From: Leptospirales bacterium
GTDB taxonomy: Bacteria > Spirochaetota > Leptospiria > Leptospirales > Leptonemataceae
DNA length: 64,000 nt
Direction: 5' to 3'
NCBI GenBank assembly: GCA_019694655.1
Contig: JAIBBN010000012.1
Span: 1-64,000 of the forward strand
Position numbers and translations under genes: made by a program. The notes under the pieces are model-generated. The model did not search any database and was not told the DNA's origin. It saw only the letters and a list, made by a program, of their open reading frames with translations. This document shows positions 1 through 10,419 of the stretch, one piece after another; the first letter of the stretch is position 1; each line of letters starts with the position of its first letter.

Positions 1-257
1 TGCTCTTGCTTGTAACCGCCTGCCATTCCAAAGCAGACTACTACGACGGTCACACCAGAATCGATATCAAATTTTCCTGCGGCCATTGTCGCACCGAGCG
101 CAATTACTGGATCGACGCCTGCCTGTTCATGACAATGGCTGCGAAGCCATCGCCAGAAAACGAATCGATTGAGTATGCGTGTTTTGAGTACGCCCTCGGC
201 CGTGATGACTATTACTACTACAAACCAGGCAAGGGTCGCGTCGATTTTGTAGATTGA
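1..257 (+). CDS. Small putative lipoprotein, 5' end cut by the window edge
   Basis: The frame is open from the first bases of the window, so the true start lies upstream. The first residues read LLLVTAC, a good lipobox (V-T-A-C). This suggests the visible part begins at the end of a lipoprotein signal peptide, so the TTG at position 6 is probably not the start. The mature part is about 78 residues, with two close cysteines (CGHC) and a tyrosine-rich stretch near the C-terminus. I recognise no family. It is the first of a run of small exported proteins that extends to 5.1 kb. Confidence 0.55.
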   Translation, partial: LLLVTACHSKADYYDGHTRIDIKFSCGHCRTERNYWIDACLFMTMAAKPSPENESIEYACFEYALGRDDYYYYKPGKGRVDFVD

Positions 258-368
258 GCTATTGACTGGGGCCTTGTTCCAGCTTGACTTTGCGCTCGAC
301 TTTGCGAAGCCGCGGCGCCTGGTTGGCTGCCACGGTATGCTGCCGCACCGTCCTGGAGAGCTTTTCAG

Positions 369-1004
369 ATGAGAGTATCCCCTCGTAGCCGATTTCAGAA
401 ACTCCTTCCTGTCGTGGCGTCTCCTGTTTTTGCATTTGTTTCCGCCTGTGCGCTTCCGTCGCAAGCGACGATCTCAGTTGCGGATTCCGCAGCCACGATT
501 CTTGTCATGAATCAGACGCCCTGTCCCAACTACGCGATGCCGCTTCCCGAAGGGTGGCAACACGCCCTCAATCCGCTGGAGGGAATTTCCCTGGTTCTCT
601 GGCCAAAAAGCGCCGGTTTTCAGAATGCAGATCGAAGGATCTTTGTAATCATCCGCCCCTCAACCGAAACTCCGGCTGAATTTCAGCGAGCCGATGCCGA
701 GCAGCATCGCAGCGCGGGACGTATTGTCGAAGTTTTGAAGACGGAATCGATCTCCAGCGCGACGATGGGTCCGCTGGTCCAATCGGCTTTATTGCAACAA
801 GTCCGCATTCACACGGCGCAGCAGGAATCGTTCGACCAGATGATCACGCTTTCCGTCAAAGGCGCCGGCGCCAGCAGCTATATCTTCAACACCTGGCTGG
901 CCTGTGAAACGCGGCAATGTTTTGACCAATGGGCGGAGAGGCACAAGACGGCGATTGCCGGCCGTTTCGTTGTGTTTCAGGGCGCGGCGCCCGGCGCGCT
1001 TTGA
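369..1004 (+). CDS. Putative lipoprotein of unknown function (211 aa)
   Basis: The N-terminus has basic residues, then a hydrophobic stretch ending in FVSAC at about residue 27. This matches a lipoprotein signal peptide with an S-A-C cleavage site, so an inner- or outer-membrane lipoprotein is likely. The rest is a mixed alpha/beta sequence without a motif I can name; four later cysteines could form disulfides. A longer frame of the downstream hydrolase (from 904) overlaps it, but that start is rejected in favour of 1060, leaving about 55 bases between the genes. Family unknown. Confidence 0.6.
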   Translation: MRVSPRSRFQKLLPVVASPVFAFVSACALPSQATISVADSAATILVMNQTPCPNYAMPLPEGWQHALNPLEGISLVLWPKSAGFQNADRRIFVIIRPSTETPAEFQRADAEQHRSAGRIVEVLKTESISSATMGPLVQSALLQQVRIHTAQQESFDQMITLSVKGAGASSYIFNTWLACETRQCFDQWAERHKTAIAGRFVVFQGAAPGAL

Positions 1005-1059
1005 CTTTTTCTGGGAGCAATTTGACAGAGTGCGACGGCCGAGGAGCCTCCGAACAAAG

Positions 1060-1926
1060 ATGACAGTCTTTCCAGAAGATCGCTATATACAGGTCGGCGA
1101 TATCAAGACCCGTTACTGGAGCAAGGGCCGTCGCGGCGCGCCCGTACTACTGATCCACGGCATCGGCGGCTATGTGGAATCCTGGACGCCGACTTTTGAA
1201 GCGCTGGCTTTGCATCACAGAGTTCTCGCCGTCGATCTGCCTGGCCATGGCCGAACGGACAAGCCGCTCGATCTGCCCTACACCATCGAATATCTGGCCG
1301 GTTTCGTTGCCGAATTCATGGACGCGCTCAAGTTGCGCAAGGCGCATATCGTCGGTCATTCGCTGGGCGGCGCCATCAGCACCCGCCTCACTTTGCGTCA
1401 TCCGCATCTGGTAGATCGACTTGCTCTGGTCGGCAGCGCGGGCCTCGGCAAAGAGGGCAGTATCTTTTTGCGTCTGGCGACCATCCCTGGCCTTGGCGAA
1501 CTCTTTACGCGCCCTTCGCTGGCCGGTTCGCGGACGGCCATTCGCATGGGCATGCACGAGGGAACTACAATTACCGAGGAGATGATCCAGATTGATTTTG
1601 CTATGAACTCCATACCTGGGGCGCAGCAGGCCTTCCTCCGGACGCTGCGCGCCAACGTGCAACTGTCCGGTCAGAAGGAAAGTATGTATGTTCCAAATAC
1701 CGAGGAGCTGCCGACCATCCGCCGGCCGCTGCTGGCGATCTGGGGAAAGCAGGATCACGTTATTCCGGCCGATCATGCCAGCGTCGTGGCAAAGGCCCTG
1801 CCCGGGGCCAAATTGCATCTGATGGACCGCTGCGGACATCTTCCGATGTTTGAACACACTGAAGAATTTAACAGAACACTGCTCGCTTTTCTTGAGGGCC
1901 AAGCAGCGCGCTCATTCTGGCGCTGA
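1060..1926 (+). CDS. Alpha/beta hydrolase (288 aa)
   Basis: This is a serine hydrolase of the alpha/beta fold, probably a cytoplasmic esterase or lipase-like enzyme. An HGIGG oxyanion-hole motif lies at 33-37, the nucleophile elbow GHSLGG has Ser101, the acid is Asp232 in GKQDHVIP, and the base is His260 in CGHLPMFE. Cap residues lie at about 130-215. The frame is open back to 904, but family alignment begins near the ATG at 1060 and the upstream part would overlap the previous lipoprotein, so 1060 is chosen. The substrate cannot be told; epoxide hydrolases, haloperoxidases and ring-cleavage hydrolases share this pattern. Confidence 0.9.
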   Translation: MTVFPEDRYIQVGDIKTRYWSKGRRGAPVLLIHGIGGYVESWTPTFEALALHHRVLAVDLPGHGRTDKPLDLPYTIEYLAGFVAEFMDALKLRKAHIVGHSLGGAISTRLTLRHPHLVDRLALVGSAGLGKEGSIFLRLATIPGLGELFTRPSLAGSRTAIRMGMHEGTTITEEMIQIDFAMNSIPGAQQAFLRTLRANVQLSGQKESMYVPNTEELPTIRRPLLAIWGKQDHVIPADHASVVAKALPGAKLHLMDRCGHLPMFEHTEEFNRTLLAFLEGQAARSFWR

Positions 1927-1960
1927 TCTGGCTGACGCGGCCGCCGTCAAAGGACGACGG

Positions 1961-1990
1961 GCGCCACGCATAGGCTGCAATACGTGGCGC
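1961..1990. other. Perfect 8-bp hairpin downstream of the hydrolase
   Basis: GCGCCACG (1961-1968) and CGTGGCGC (1983-1990) form a perfect 8-bp stem with a 14-base loop, 35 bases after the hydrolase stop codon. No T-tract follows on either strand, so it is not a standard intrinsic terminator. It may stabilise the 3' end of the mRNA or act with Rho. Confidence 0.4.
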
Positions 1991-2053
1991 GCGGAGGGCG
2001 GCGGTACAGGCAAAGTCGAATGACGCCACAAACAGCCAATGCACTTCTGCCAG

Positions 2054-2536
2054 ATGAAACTACGGGTCCTCCCTGCTTCCATCTTTGCTTTTGGGCTGGC
2101 CTGTTCGTCGACGCCAATGCAGACCAGGGGCGCAATTGCTGTAGGCGATCCTTTGCCTGCGCTGCAGATCAATGACCAGCATGACCGCGCCTGGAATTCC
2201 GGCCTTGTCCTGAAACTTCTGCTCTTCACCGCCACGCGCAAAGGCGGCGAAGTGGTTCATGAAGTATTTCAAACCAATGGCGCGGAGTTGCTGCAGCAAA
2301 AGAACGCCGCCATCGTTGCTGACATCCATCGTATGCCCTTGATCATTACCAGGCTTGTAGCCTTGCCGCGCATGCGCGACTATTCCTATCCGGTGTATCT
2401 GATTCGCGACGATTCTGGCGGCGCGGCCTTTCCGCAGCGTTCGGATCAGGTGACGGTTCTGCGATTCGTGAATGGCAGGGTTGCGGCAATTGATTTTGCG
2501 GCGGATGCCGAGTCGCTACGAGCGTTGCTCGATTGA
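2054..2536 (+). CDS. Putative lipoprotein with a possible thioredoxin-like fold (160 aa)
   Basis: The chosen ATG at 2054 gives a signal peptide ending in FGLAC at residue 17, a usable lipobox. After it comes a GDPLP segment like the start of peroxiredoxin/YtfJ-type thioredoxin folds, then a beta-rich core (LKLLLFTATRKG) and a late strand reading VTVLRFVNGRV. No CxxC or peroxidatic cysteine is present, so redox activity is unlikely. The fold call is a weak resemblance only. The gene sits in the series of small exported proteins. Confidence 0.55.
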   Translation: MKLRVLPASIFAFGLACSSTPMQTRGAIAVGDPLPALQINDQHDRAWNSGLVLKLLLFTATRKGGEVVHEVFQTNGAELLQQKNAAIVADIHRMPLIITRLVALPRMRDYSYPVYLIRDDSGGAAFPQRSDQVTVLRFVNGRVAAIDFAADAESLRALLD

Positions 2537-2620
2537 CCGCAACCCTGCGATTAGAAAGGACCGCGCAAAGCGAACATTCCCAACTTCTGCGTCGTCAAAC
2601 GAGATCGTTTCCGATCGGCC

Positions 2621-3250
2621 ATGCCTCGTTCTCGGATTGTTCTGATTTGCCTTCTTTGCTGCCTGCAACTGCTGTCTATTTGCAGCTCCTGCTTTTCGGC
2701 CGCATTGCGCCGTAGGCTGGATGATCGACCGGCGCTTGCCGATCTTGATTCGGCCTGCGGGGACTTTGCCCGCGGCATCGATCCTTACGACCGACGCGCA
2801 GCCTGGGGCCCGACGGGGCTGATCGCCGCCATCGTTGGCGTTCTTAGTCTCGACGCTTATGCGATATACGCCCTGGCCATGAGCAATCCCTGGTACGGTT
2901 TTGCCTATTTTGGCTTCGGCTACGCCGGCGCCGCCTACGAAACATTTCCGCCCTTTCCCCTGGGCGGCTGGTGCGGTTCGCCCGTTACGCCCGAAGATCC
3001 GCCTGCCGAATTTTTCTACTTTCTGGTTCCAGGCGGCGAAACGCCCGCCGTCTGCCAGCTTGATGCGCCGCTTCAGCGACAATTGCTTGCCCAGCTTGAA
3101 CTTGGTCCGAGGTCCGGCGACGATCAAGAAATCGATCGCTACATGGTTCAAAGCCGTATTGAGTTTGTTTCTTTACTGGCCGCAAACGGCCGCGATTGTG
3201 TTCTTGCTGTCCGCGCGCCGCCGGAGATACGCAACCTTCAACAAGAGTAA
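2621..3250 (+). CDS. Exported protein of unknown function with a glycine/aromatic-rich middle (209 aa)
   Basis: The N-terminus is a strong hydrophobic segment (residues 5-28) with several cysteines, LSICSSC and then CFSAA, consistent with a lipoprotein or an uncleaved anchor. A second hydrophobic region (about 66-86) is followed by an unusual FAYFGFGYAGAAYE stretch rich in Gly, Phe and Tyr, and then proline pairs. The C-terminal third is charged and soluble. No known family is visible. It lies 84 bases after the previous lipoprotein gene on the same strand and may be cotranscribed. Confidence 0.5.
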   Translation: MPRSRIVLICLLCCLQLLSICSSCFSAALRRRLDDRPALADLDSACGDFARGIDPYDRRAAWGPTGLIAAIVGVLSLDAYAIYALAMSNPWYGFAYFGFGYAGAAYETFPPFPLGGWCGSPVTPEDPPAEFFYFLVPGGETPAVCQLDAPLQRQLLAQLELGPRSGDDQEIDRYMVQSRIEFVSLLAANGRDCVLAVRAPPEIRNLQQE

Positions 3251-3312
3251 CTGCTGCGCTGCATTGTTAGCGCTTGCAGGCTGCTGCCGCTGGCGCAACA
3301 TTCAACATAGCA

Positions 3313-3864
3313 ATGAGCAGCGAATTTGATTCCGGGGAATCGCCCTATCGTCCCGGCGCCGTGCAAAGCGTTGGTGCGGCGACCGTAAGTAATTCAACCA
3401 GGATGTTCCTCATCGTGAGCTGGACAGTTCTTGGCTGGATCCAAACCATTCCCTATATCAACCTGTGGTCTCGTTTGCACAACCGCTTCTGGATAGGCTC
3501 AATATCTCAAATTTTGCAAATGAATCCCTGGCTTACGAGCCACCTTTTCCTTGCGCTATTCGTATGCATTTCCGCTGCATTGTGGGCCCTTCGCCGCTCG
3601 GCTACCTATATCTTTCTGGGCGTCGCCCTGGCAGGGGCCTTTGGCGCCGGCGCGATTGCGTTGTTTCAAGATATGCGACGCTGGCCGCTGGTTGCGCTCT
3701 GTACTGGATTACTGGCTGTCGGCGCCTTACTGGAGTGGCGCAGCAAGCGGCGCGCAGCGCATTCCTCGGGCGGCGACTGGAACCGGGAGCGGTCGGGCCA
3801 GGCAGCGGCTGGCGGAGGTGCAAATAGTGCTGGAACAGAGCAAGGCAGACCCCAAATGAAGTAA
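3313..3864 (+). CDS. Small integral membrane protein, unknown function (183 aa)
   Basis: The start is placed at the ATG at 3313 (MSSEFDSGE), because the longer frame from 3274 only adds an Ala-rich tail. About four hydrophobic segments are visible, near residues 31-52, 75-93, 98-118 and 125-142. A basic and then Gly/Ala-rich, probably disordered cytoplasmic tail follows. No motif points to a function. The stop is 22 bases before the start of the next gene, so the two may be cotranscribed. Confidence 0.5.
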   Translation: MSSEFDSGESPYRPGAVQSVGAATVSNSTRMFLIVSWTVLGWIQTIPYINLWSRLHNRFWIGSISQILQMNPWLTSHLFLALFVCISAALWALRRSATYIFLGVALAGAFGAGAIALFQDMRRWPLVALCTGLLAVGALLEWRSKRRAAHSSGGDWNRERSGQAAAGGGANSAGTEQGRPQMK

Positions 3865-3886
3865 GGTTGTGCCAACAGGTATTACT

Positions 3887-4357
3887 ATGAAAATTGCCGC
3901 TCCAATTCCTGCAATTATTGCTGCTGCATTACTATCTCCGGCCTCCTGTGCATTGGTTACGGCAGATGCGCCGCAGCCGTCCGCACCGCTTTCTGTAGCA
4001 GCGTCCGCCTGCTCGAGATTTCGAACCGGCCACTTTGAAAACGTATGCTCCGACTTTCGATCCAGCTTTGTTCGCTATGCTGGGTACGAAATGCACCGTT
4101 TCCAGGAGTCCTACTATGTCCGCGAGCGGATTCACTGGATCTCGGACTGCGATTACGACCTGATCCTGGAGGATAGCAATTTTCCCGGCCTCGCCCCTCA
4201 ACATCAAATCGGCCGGACCACTCATCAGCGCATCACAAATCCAGGCGCTGACCAATATGAGGAAGCGCATATTACTCCGCTGGGAGCAGAACCCACCGGT
4301 TGTGTGGAGATACTGATTCGCCCGTTAACGGAAGAAGAGCAGCGAGCGCAGACTTGA
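3887..4357 (+). CDS. Putative lipoprotein (156 aa)
   Basis: From the ATG at 3887, the protein starts MKIAAPIPAI and has a hydrophobic core ending at PASC, a usable if loose lipobox. The mature part has paired cysteines (about residues 42 and 53), a tyrosine-rich middle and an acidic C-terminus. The segment YYVRERIHWISDCDYDL, with later strands, looks like a small folded domain. I cannot assign it to a family. The context is the lipoprotein run at 1-5.1 kb. Confidence 0.5.
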   Translation: MKIAAPIPAIIAAALLSPASCALVTADAPQPSAPLSVAASACSRFRTGHFENVCSDFRSSFVRYAGYEMHRFQESYYVRERIHWISDCDYDLILEDSNFPGLAPQHQIGRTTHQRITNPGADQYEEAHITPLGAEPTGCVEILIRPLTEEEQRAQT

Positions 4358-4487
4358 TCGCCGATCCGGCGCCCGGGATGTAGATAAGAAGGTTCGAATC
4401 TGAGCTGAATGCGCCAGTGGGCGCCTGGATTCCAGGAACCTAATACTGCTTGAATTCTCAAATGTTCGGTCGCTATGAAGCATTGAG

Positions 4488-5090
4488 ATGAAATCCAGCC
4501 TGTTTCCTGCCGCCTTAGTCGTCGTTTTTCTGGCAGCCTGCGCTGCCACCTTCTCCGGCGGCGAGCTGACAAACATTGTTTCAGAGGACGCGTCGCCTTT
4601 GGCCGAGGGACCGCGTCCCCTTGCTCTGCAGCTGCAAGTCTGGAACCGCAACGAGCAGGGACCTTCCGTATACCAGACGCTGCTTGTGCCGGATCTGGAG
4701 GCGCTTCTGCGCCATCGCGGCTGGCAGCCGACAGTAATTCAAAAGGTTCCCCCCAGCGGCGATGCCATGGTGCTGAAATACGAAACGGAGTCTACCGGCA
4801 AGATCAGCGGATTCTGCATGGTGTCGCTGCATCTCATCAGTCTGACATTGATTCCTGTGCGCAATAGAACCGACCTTTTGCTGGTTGCCGAATATTACCA
4901 CGATGGCCGGCTGCAAGCACAGCGACGATTTGAGGACCACTATACGACCTGGTTTCATCCGCTGATGTTACTGTATTCGGATGGCCACGATATGCCGGTG
5001 ACGATCGCACTGACTACAATGCGCAATATGGCGCTGCATTTCCTTGTCGCCTTGTCTGAGAATCAGCCGGACGCCGCCCAGCCGCGCTGA
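4488..5090 (+). CDS. Putative lipoprotein (200 aa)
   Basis: A clear lipoprotein signal peptide: MKSS, a hydrophobic core and the lipobox L-A-A-C at residues 15-18. The mature domain begins with a low-complexity linker and continues as an alternating alpha/beta sequence of about 150 residues, with a conserved-looking aromatic patch (YTTWFHPLM). The function is unknown. The 130-base gap before it contains short inverted repeats but no clear ribosome-binding site. It ends about 20 bases before the katG terminator on the other strand. Confidence 0.6.
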   Translation: MKSSLFPAALVVVFLAACAATFSGGELTNIVSEDASPLAEGPRPLALQLQVWNRNEQGPSVYQTLLVPDLEALLRHRGWQPTVIQKVPPSGDAMVLKYETESTGKISGFCMVSLHLISLTLIPVRNRTDLLLVAEYYHDGRLQAQRRFEDHYTTWFHPLMLLYSDGHDMPVTIALTTMRNMALHFLVALSENQPDAAQPR

Positions 5091-5108
5091 GCTGAGGCGA
5101 GTTGCGGC

Positions 5109-5144
5109 AAAAAAAAAGGGCGAGCAAATCATCTTCGCTCGCCC
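5109..5144 (-). terminator. Intrinsic terminator of katG
   Basis: GGGCGAGC (5118-5125) pairs with GCTCGCCC (5137-5144) around an 11-base loop. On the minus strand the stem is followed by nine T residues (the A-tract at 5109-5117), the classic Rho-independent arrangement. It sits 33 bases past the katG stop. The convergent lipoprotein gene ends at 5090, before the hairpin, but on the plus strand no T-tract follows, so it should work mainly for katG. Confidence 0.85.
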
Positions 5145-5177
5145 TCGCGTTTCAAGAGCTGCCTGAGCCCCAAGGAC

Positions 5178-8136
<2,959 letters not shown>

Positions 8137-8148
8137 GAAAGGCAGGGA

Positions 8149-9189
8149 ATGTCATCCACGATCAGAATTGAACGCAAGATTCGCAGCAAGACTCTGCGCA
8201 CAGCATTGAATGCTTCGCTGTTCAGCGGAATTGTCAGCGCGGTGGTCAGCGCCGCGGCTACCGCCATCGCCTACCCCGATCTGCCGCTGCTGGAGTCGGC
8301 GCCGCTGGGAGCGCTTTCCGGGTTGGTAATCGGTTCGTTGATTCCGGCCACGCTGTTCTTGCTCAATTTTACTCTGGTCAATCCCGCGCATTTTCGCAAG
8401 ATGCCGTACTACGCCTTTCTGTTGCTCAGCGGCGGCCTGCTGATCGCTGTTACCATGGCCGTCTACTTTCTGGTAGGCTCCGTGGTTTTCCCGGATCGAT
8501 TGCTGGATTCGTCGCAACTGGCTCTGGCCTTTGGTCTCTCTGGATTTCTCGCGGTTACCATGTCGCTCTCCAGCGTCGTGCGCAGCCTGGCAGGACCTGG
8601 CGTAGTGGGGGCCATCGTCTCCGGTCGCTACCACCAGGCATTTGAAACCGAGTGCGCATTCCTCTTCATCGACCTCAGCTCCTCCACTGGCATTGCCGAA
8701 CGTCTGGGATCAGCGCGTTTCTTCAGGATGATCAATGAATTCCACGCCATTGTTGATTCGTGTTGTCTCTACTATGACGGAACGCTTTACAAATACCTCG
8801 GCGATGGCGCCATTCTGGTCTGGACTGCCGACAGATGTTCACGGGCGCTGCAATGCGTGGAAGAGATCGCTTTGCAGTTGGAGCTTCGCGCCGAAGAGTT
8901 TAACCGTGAATACGGAACGCCGGCAAACTTTACCGCCGGTCTGCATTGCGGCAAGGTCATAACCGGAGAAATCGGCGACCAGCGCCGCGAAATCGGCTAC
9001 TGGGGGGATACGGTCAATGCCGCCGCGCGCATCCAGTCGGCCTGCAAGGAATACAAGACTACCTTCTTGATTTCCGCCGATGCCGTTGCCAGGCTTGCAG
9101 AGTCGGAACGTCCACGCTGTCGCAGCGTGGGCCTTGCCAGCCTGCGCGGCAAGACCCAATCGCTGGAGCTCTTTCGCGCTCTGGATTGA
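8149..9189 (+). CDS. Membrane-bound class III adenylate/guanylate cyclase
   Basis: The N-terminal half (about 20-150) holds four hydrophobic segments. The C-terminal half is a class III nucleotide cyclase domain. The metal-binding aspartates are in FIDLSSST and YLGDG, the specificity lysine is in YKYLGDG, and the transition-state Asn and Arg are in GDTVNAAARI. All core catalytic residues are present, so it should be active and make a cyclic nucleotide in the cytoplasm. The second specificity position, normally Asp or Thr for ATP, reads as Gly in IGYWG, so cAMP versus cGMP is open. Two cNMP-domain proteins at 40.7-42.4 kb are possible targets. Confidence 0.9.
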   Translation: MSSTIRIERKIRSKTLRTALNASLFSGIVSAVVSAAATAIAYPDLPLLESAPLGALSGLVIGSLIPATLFLLNFTLVNPAHFRKMPYYAFLLLSGGLLIAVTMAVYFLVGSVVFPDRLLDSSQLALAFGLSGFLAVTMSLSSVVRSLAGPGVVGAIVSGRYHQAFETECAFLFIDLSSSTGIAERLGSARFFRMINEFHAIVDSCCLYYDGTLYKYLGDGAILVWTADRCSRALQCVEEIALQLELRAEEFNREYGTPANFTAGLHCGKVITGEIGDQRREIGYWGDTVNAAARIQSACKEYKTTFLISADAVARLAESERPRCRSVGLASLRGKTQSLELFRALD

Positions 9190-9235
9190 GCTGTTGCAAA
9201 GCTTGCGACCAGACCGCCTTCCGTGAAAATCGGCT

Positions 9236-9859
9236 ATGGACAAGTCCTGGTTACAGCGCTGGGAGGATCGTTACCGGGATCCACAATTTGCTTTTGGCAA
9301 AGAACCGAATGACTTTCTTTGCCAGCAGCTGCCGCAGCTCGCTCCGGGCCGGATTCTGCTGCCGGCCGACGGCGAAGGCCGCAATGGAGTCTATGCGGCA
9401 GGCCTTGGCTGGCAGGTTTATTCTTTTGATATTAGCAGCGAGGGTCAAAAGAAGGCGCTGCAGCTGGCGGCTGAAAAGCAGGTTGTCATCGACTTTCAGG
9501 TCGGGGAGTTTTCCGCGCTATCCTATGCGCCCGCATCCTTCGATGCTATGGCCTTGATTTATGCCCATTTTCCAGCGGCTATTCGCGCCGAACTGCATCG
9601 CCAGCTGGCAGCCGCACTGCGCCCTGGCGGACATCTGATTCTCGAGGCCTTCAGCAAGAACCACCTTCAATACGTCGATCGCAATCCGCGCGTTGGCGGT
9701 CCGCGCGAGTTGCCGATGTTATTTTCTGCGGAGGAACTGCGCCAGGAATTTCCTGACTTTGAATTCCTTCGATTGTCTGAAGAGATTCTTACGCTCCGCG
9801 AAGGAATCTACCATGATGGGGAAGGCGCCGTACTGAGGCTGCTGGCTCGCAAAAACTGA
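9236..9859 (+). CDS. SAM-dependent methyltransferase, TehB-like
   Basis: A 207-residue class I methyltransferase. Motif I appears as ADGEGRNGVYAA, the acidic ribose-binding end of strand 2 as SFDIS, and motif IV as FDAMALIYAHF, followed by LRPGGHLILE. The opening WEDRYRDPQFAFGKEPNDFL is typical of the TehB/tellurite-resistance and thiopurine methyltransferase-like group. The substrate is unknown. It lies between the cyclase and the Fur-family gene, all on the plus strand with short gaps. Confidence 0.85.
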   Translation: MDKSWLQRWEDRYRDPQFAFGKEPNDFLCQQLPQLAPGRILLPADGEGRNGVYAAGLGWQVYSFDISSEGQKKALQLAAEKQVVIDFQVGEFSALSYAPASFDAMALIYAHFPAAIRAELHRQLAAALRPGGHLILEAFSKNHLQYVDRNPRVGGPRELPMLFSAEELRQEFPDFEFLRLSEEILTLREGIYHDGEGAVLRLLARKN

Positions 9860-9927
9860 TTGAAGCGGCCCCGGCCAGTAGGCTTCTTTTGAAATACCTC
9901 GGGCGTCAGCCGGAATCGATACATCCC

Positions 9928-10386
9928 ATGGAAGCCTTTGCCGAAATCTGTCGAAAGCATGGCGTCAAGGTTACCATGCAGCGAAGGGCTATCTACCAGG
10001 CAGTGCAGCAAGAGGGCGATCATCCCACGGTCGACGCCGTTTTCCAGCGCCTGCATGCCGAGCACCCCAGCATCTCGCGCGATACTGTCTACCGCACGCT
10101 CTCGCTATTTGAGCGCTGGAAACTGCTGGGATCGGTGCAGGTGGGAGGCGACGGCCTGCGCTACGATCTGAACACCGAACGCCATCATCATTTTGTATGC
10201 GATTCTTGCGGCGCGCTTTTCGATTTTCCCTGGAGCGAATTCGATGCGCTGCGTTTGCCGGCCGCCGTCAAACATCTGGGCGCCGCCAGCGAACGGCAGC
10301 TGCAGATCCGCGGGACGTGCAAGCGCTGCCAGTCGCGCCCAAAGAATACGCGCCAGAGCAGGGCTGCTCCGCGCTTCTTTCCTTGA
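9928..10386 (+). CDS. perR: Fur-family peroxide regulator, PerR-like
   Basis: A 152-residue Fur-family repressor with an N-terminal winged helix (SRDTVYRTLSLFERW) and a C-terminal dimer domain. Numbered from the ATG at 9928, the residues His32, Asp80, His86, His88 and Asp99 match the regulatory metal site of B. subtilis PerR (37, 85, 91, 93, 104) at a constant offset of five. The zinc cysteines are at 91, 94, 131 and 134. Asp at the 104 position, not Glu, is the mark of a peroxide sensor as opposed to Fur. A TTG at 9889 is an alternative start. KatG nearby is a natural target. The C-terminal tail is Arg-rich. Confidence 0.85.
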   Translation: MEAFAEICRKHGVKVTMQRRAIYQAVQQEGDHPTVDAVFQRLHAEHPSISRDTVYRTLSLFERWKLLGSVQVGGDGLRYDLNTERHHHFVCDSCGALFDFPWSEFDALRLPAAVKHLGAASERQLQIRGTCKRCQSRPKNTRQSRAAPRFFP

Positions 10387-10419
10387 CCGCCTCCCAGGCG
10401 CCGCGGCGCCCTTCGTATC

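Noticed and set aside
904-1059. 52-residue N-terminal extension of the alpha/beta hydrolase
   Set aside because: It overlaps the upstream lipoprotein, is Arg-rich and atypical, and hydrolase homology starts at the ATG at 1060.
1147-1902. 251-aa minus-strand frame opposite the hydrolase
   Set aside because: Shadow of a real gene; no motif, and amino-acid use typical of antisense frames in GC-rich DNA.
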